Origin: Eimeria necatrix
Lineage: Eukaryota > Apicomplexa > Conoidasida > Eucoccidiorida > Eimeriidae
NCBI RefSeq assembly: GCF_000499385.1
Contig: NW_013652909.1
Span: 1-49,297 of the forward strand
DNA length: 49,297 nucleotides
Direction: 5' to 3'
Below are positions 47,122 through 49,297 of the stretch, piece by piece. The first letter of the stretch is position 1, and every line of letters begins with the position of its first letter. The notes under the pieces are model-generated. The model did not search any database, had not been told where the DNA came from, and was given only the letters and a program-made list of their open reading frames with translations. The position numbers were made by a program, and so were the translations under genes.

Positions 47122-48146
47122 TAGAAATTTTCAGTTCTATTTGTAACTCTAGAGAGAAAATGCTGCGGTGAACGGGAGGCAGCAGGTCTGTACGGAACGC
47201 GTCTTGCTGCTGCTGGTGTTGCTGCTGCTGCTGCAGCTGCAGCTGCAGCGGCAGTCAGCAGCGTTCCTCCAAGAAGAAGAGTAAATGATTTGTTCTTGTT
47301 AAATAGCAGCAGCAGCAACCCGTGCCGCTGCAGCATCACAAGACGCAGCAGCGGCAGCAGCCGCAGCAGCGGCAGCGCCACGCGAGCACCAGTAGCGTCG
47401 TGCTGCTGCTGCTGCTGCTGCTGCTGCTGATGTGCAGCAGCTCGTCTGTGCCCGCGAAAGAAGGAAGAAAGGCATCAAATTGCCGGCGTTGAAGTACTGT
47501 TTGCTGCCTCTTTCACAACGTTGTGTCACTGCTGCTGCTGCAGAAACTGAGCAGACACATATTCCCTCGCGCTGCTGCTCCCTCCGTGTCTGCTGCTGCT
47601 GCGGCGTTAGCGGCAGCAAGCAGCAGCAGCAGTTCCCTCTTTCTTCTTTCGAGCCTTTCAGATTCAAGGCTGGGGGCCTTTCCTCTCTGGGGGTTCTTCT
47701 GGAGCTGCTGTTCTTTTGCTGCTGCAGCAGCAGCGCCGGTGCTGCCGAGTGGTGCTGCTCCTGCGACCTCTTACCTAACCGCTCCCCGGGTGGCTTTGCT
47801 GCTGTCGTTGCTGCAGCAGCAGCAGTCTTTCGCTTTTCCATTTTTTCTGGGCTGCGGTTGCGGCTCCTGCTGCTGCTGCTGCTGCTGCTGCTCTGCAACA
47901 GCCACGCCTCACTGCAGCACATTGCGCTTGCTGCTGCTGCCCCTCTATATTGCTTCCTGCTGCTGCAGCAGAGCCCACGACAGCCTCGGGAGTGTCTCCT
48001 AGGCTGCCTGTCCTTTTTGTAGCATCCGCGGTGCAGCAGCTGCTGCAGTTGCTGCTGCAGCAAACCGTGACAGCATCTGCTGCTCCTGCTGCTCCCCCTG
48101 CAGCAGCAAAAACACACCACGACCTTCAGCAGCACCGCCTGCCAAG
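47122..48146. other. Upstream region of the Rab1-type gene, no supported CDS
   Basis: Contains CTG arrays at about 47205-47235, 47402-47430 and 47866-47893 with mixed DNA between. Open frames on both strands are dominated by Ser/Leu/Cys repeat translation. It probably includes the promoter and 5' untranslated region of the gene starting at 48147; no core element is named. Confidence 0.5.
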
Positions 48147-49185
<1,039 letters not shown>

Positions 49186-49186
49186 G

Positions 49187-49297
49187 TCAGCTAGCTAGCT
49201 AGCCAGCTAGCCAGCCAGCTAGCTAGCTAGCTAGCTAGCTAGCTAGCTAGCTGGGGGGCGGGGTGGCGGGGTGGCTGGGTGGGGGGCTGGGGGGCTG
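49187..49297. repeat. (CTAG)n satellite and G-rich tail
   Basis: TAGC units fill the start of Rab1 intron 4 up to about 49250, then GGGGTGGC/GGCTGGG-type G-rich DNA runs to the window end. Confidence 0.9.

Overview
The window looks like nuclear DNA of an apicomplexan coccidian, most likely Eimeria. The main grounds are the very dense CAG/CTG triplet arrays read as poly-Gln, poly-Ser and poly-Ala inside conserved proteins, the internal blocks of the TTTAGGG telomere unit, intron-rich genes with GT..AG borders, and an alternation of repeat-saturated stretches with a repeat-poor, more AT-rich stretch (about 2.3 to 8.2 kb). That alternation fits the repeat-rich/repeat-poor segment organisation described for Eimeria tenella chromosomes. 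The species call is inference; no marker gene proves it.

Layout. 1-440: the 3' end of an unrecognised plus-strand reading frame. 440-2300: simple repeats (CAG, TGCA and GGGGCCCC types). 2300-8200: repeat-poor DNA with no gene I can support. 8.4-9.9 kb: weak minus-strand coding signals. 9.9-28.9 kb: one giant plus-strand gene for a PLU-1-like protein with a PHD finger, rebuilt as 16 phase-consistent exons (15,654 coding nt, about 5,217 residues). 28.9-31.6 kb: intergenic, with a CTAG satellite. 31.6-34.0 kb: a secreted or membrane protein with collagen-like and coiled-coil poly-Gln regions, broken by one apparent single-base frameshift. 34.05-34.6 kb: a cluster of 14-bp GTGTACGTACAC-type palindromes. 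34.8-37.3 kb: repeats without a supported gene. 37.4-40.25 kb: a four-exon RBBP6/Mpe1-like gene (DWNN domain, zinc knuckle, RING). 40.9-44.25 kb: a minus-strand multi-exon gene for an unrecognised, probably membrane, protein. 44.2-45.6 kb: CTAG minisatellites and AT-rich DNA. 45.6-47.1 kb: a possible minus-strand gene. 48.1 kb to the end: the 5' part of a Rab1-type small GTPase gene.

How the parts relate. The identified genes act in separate processes: chromatin (PLU-1/PHD), mRNA 3'-end processing or ubiquitin transfer (RBBP6-like), and ER-to-Golgi traffic (Rab1). They share a way of carrying repeats. In exons of the giant gene, triplet arrays are read only as Gln, Ser or Ala. Introns usually carry CTG arrays on the sense strand, often running straight into the CAG acceptor where a polypyrimidine tract would sit. 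In the RBBP6-like and Rab1 genes, several introns have a CAG array at one end and a CTG array at the other, so the intron RNA could fold back on itself. The other repeats are mostly built from self-complementary units (TGCA, CTAG, GTAC, GGGGCCCC) or from the telomere unit.

Limits. Exon borders were deduced by hand from GT/AG signals, phase and protein similarity, without transcripts or searches. CAG arrays keep reading frames open on both strands, so open frames alone were not taken as genes.
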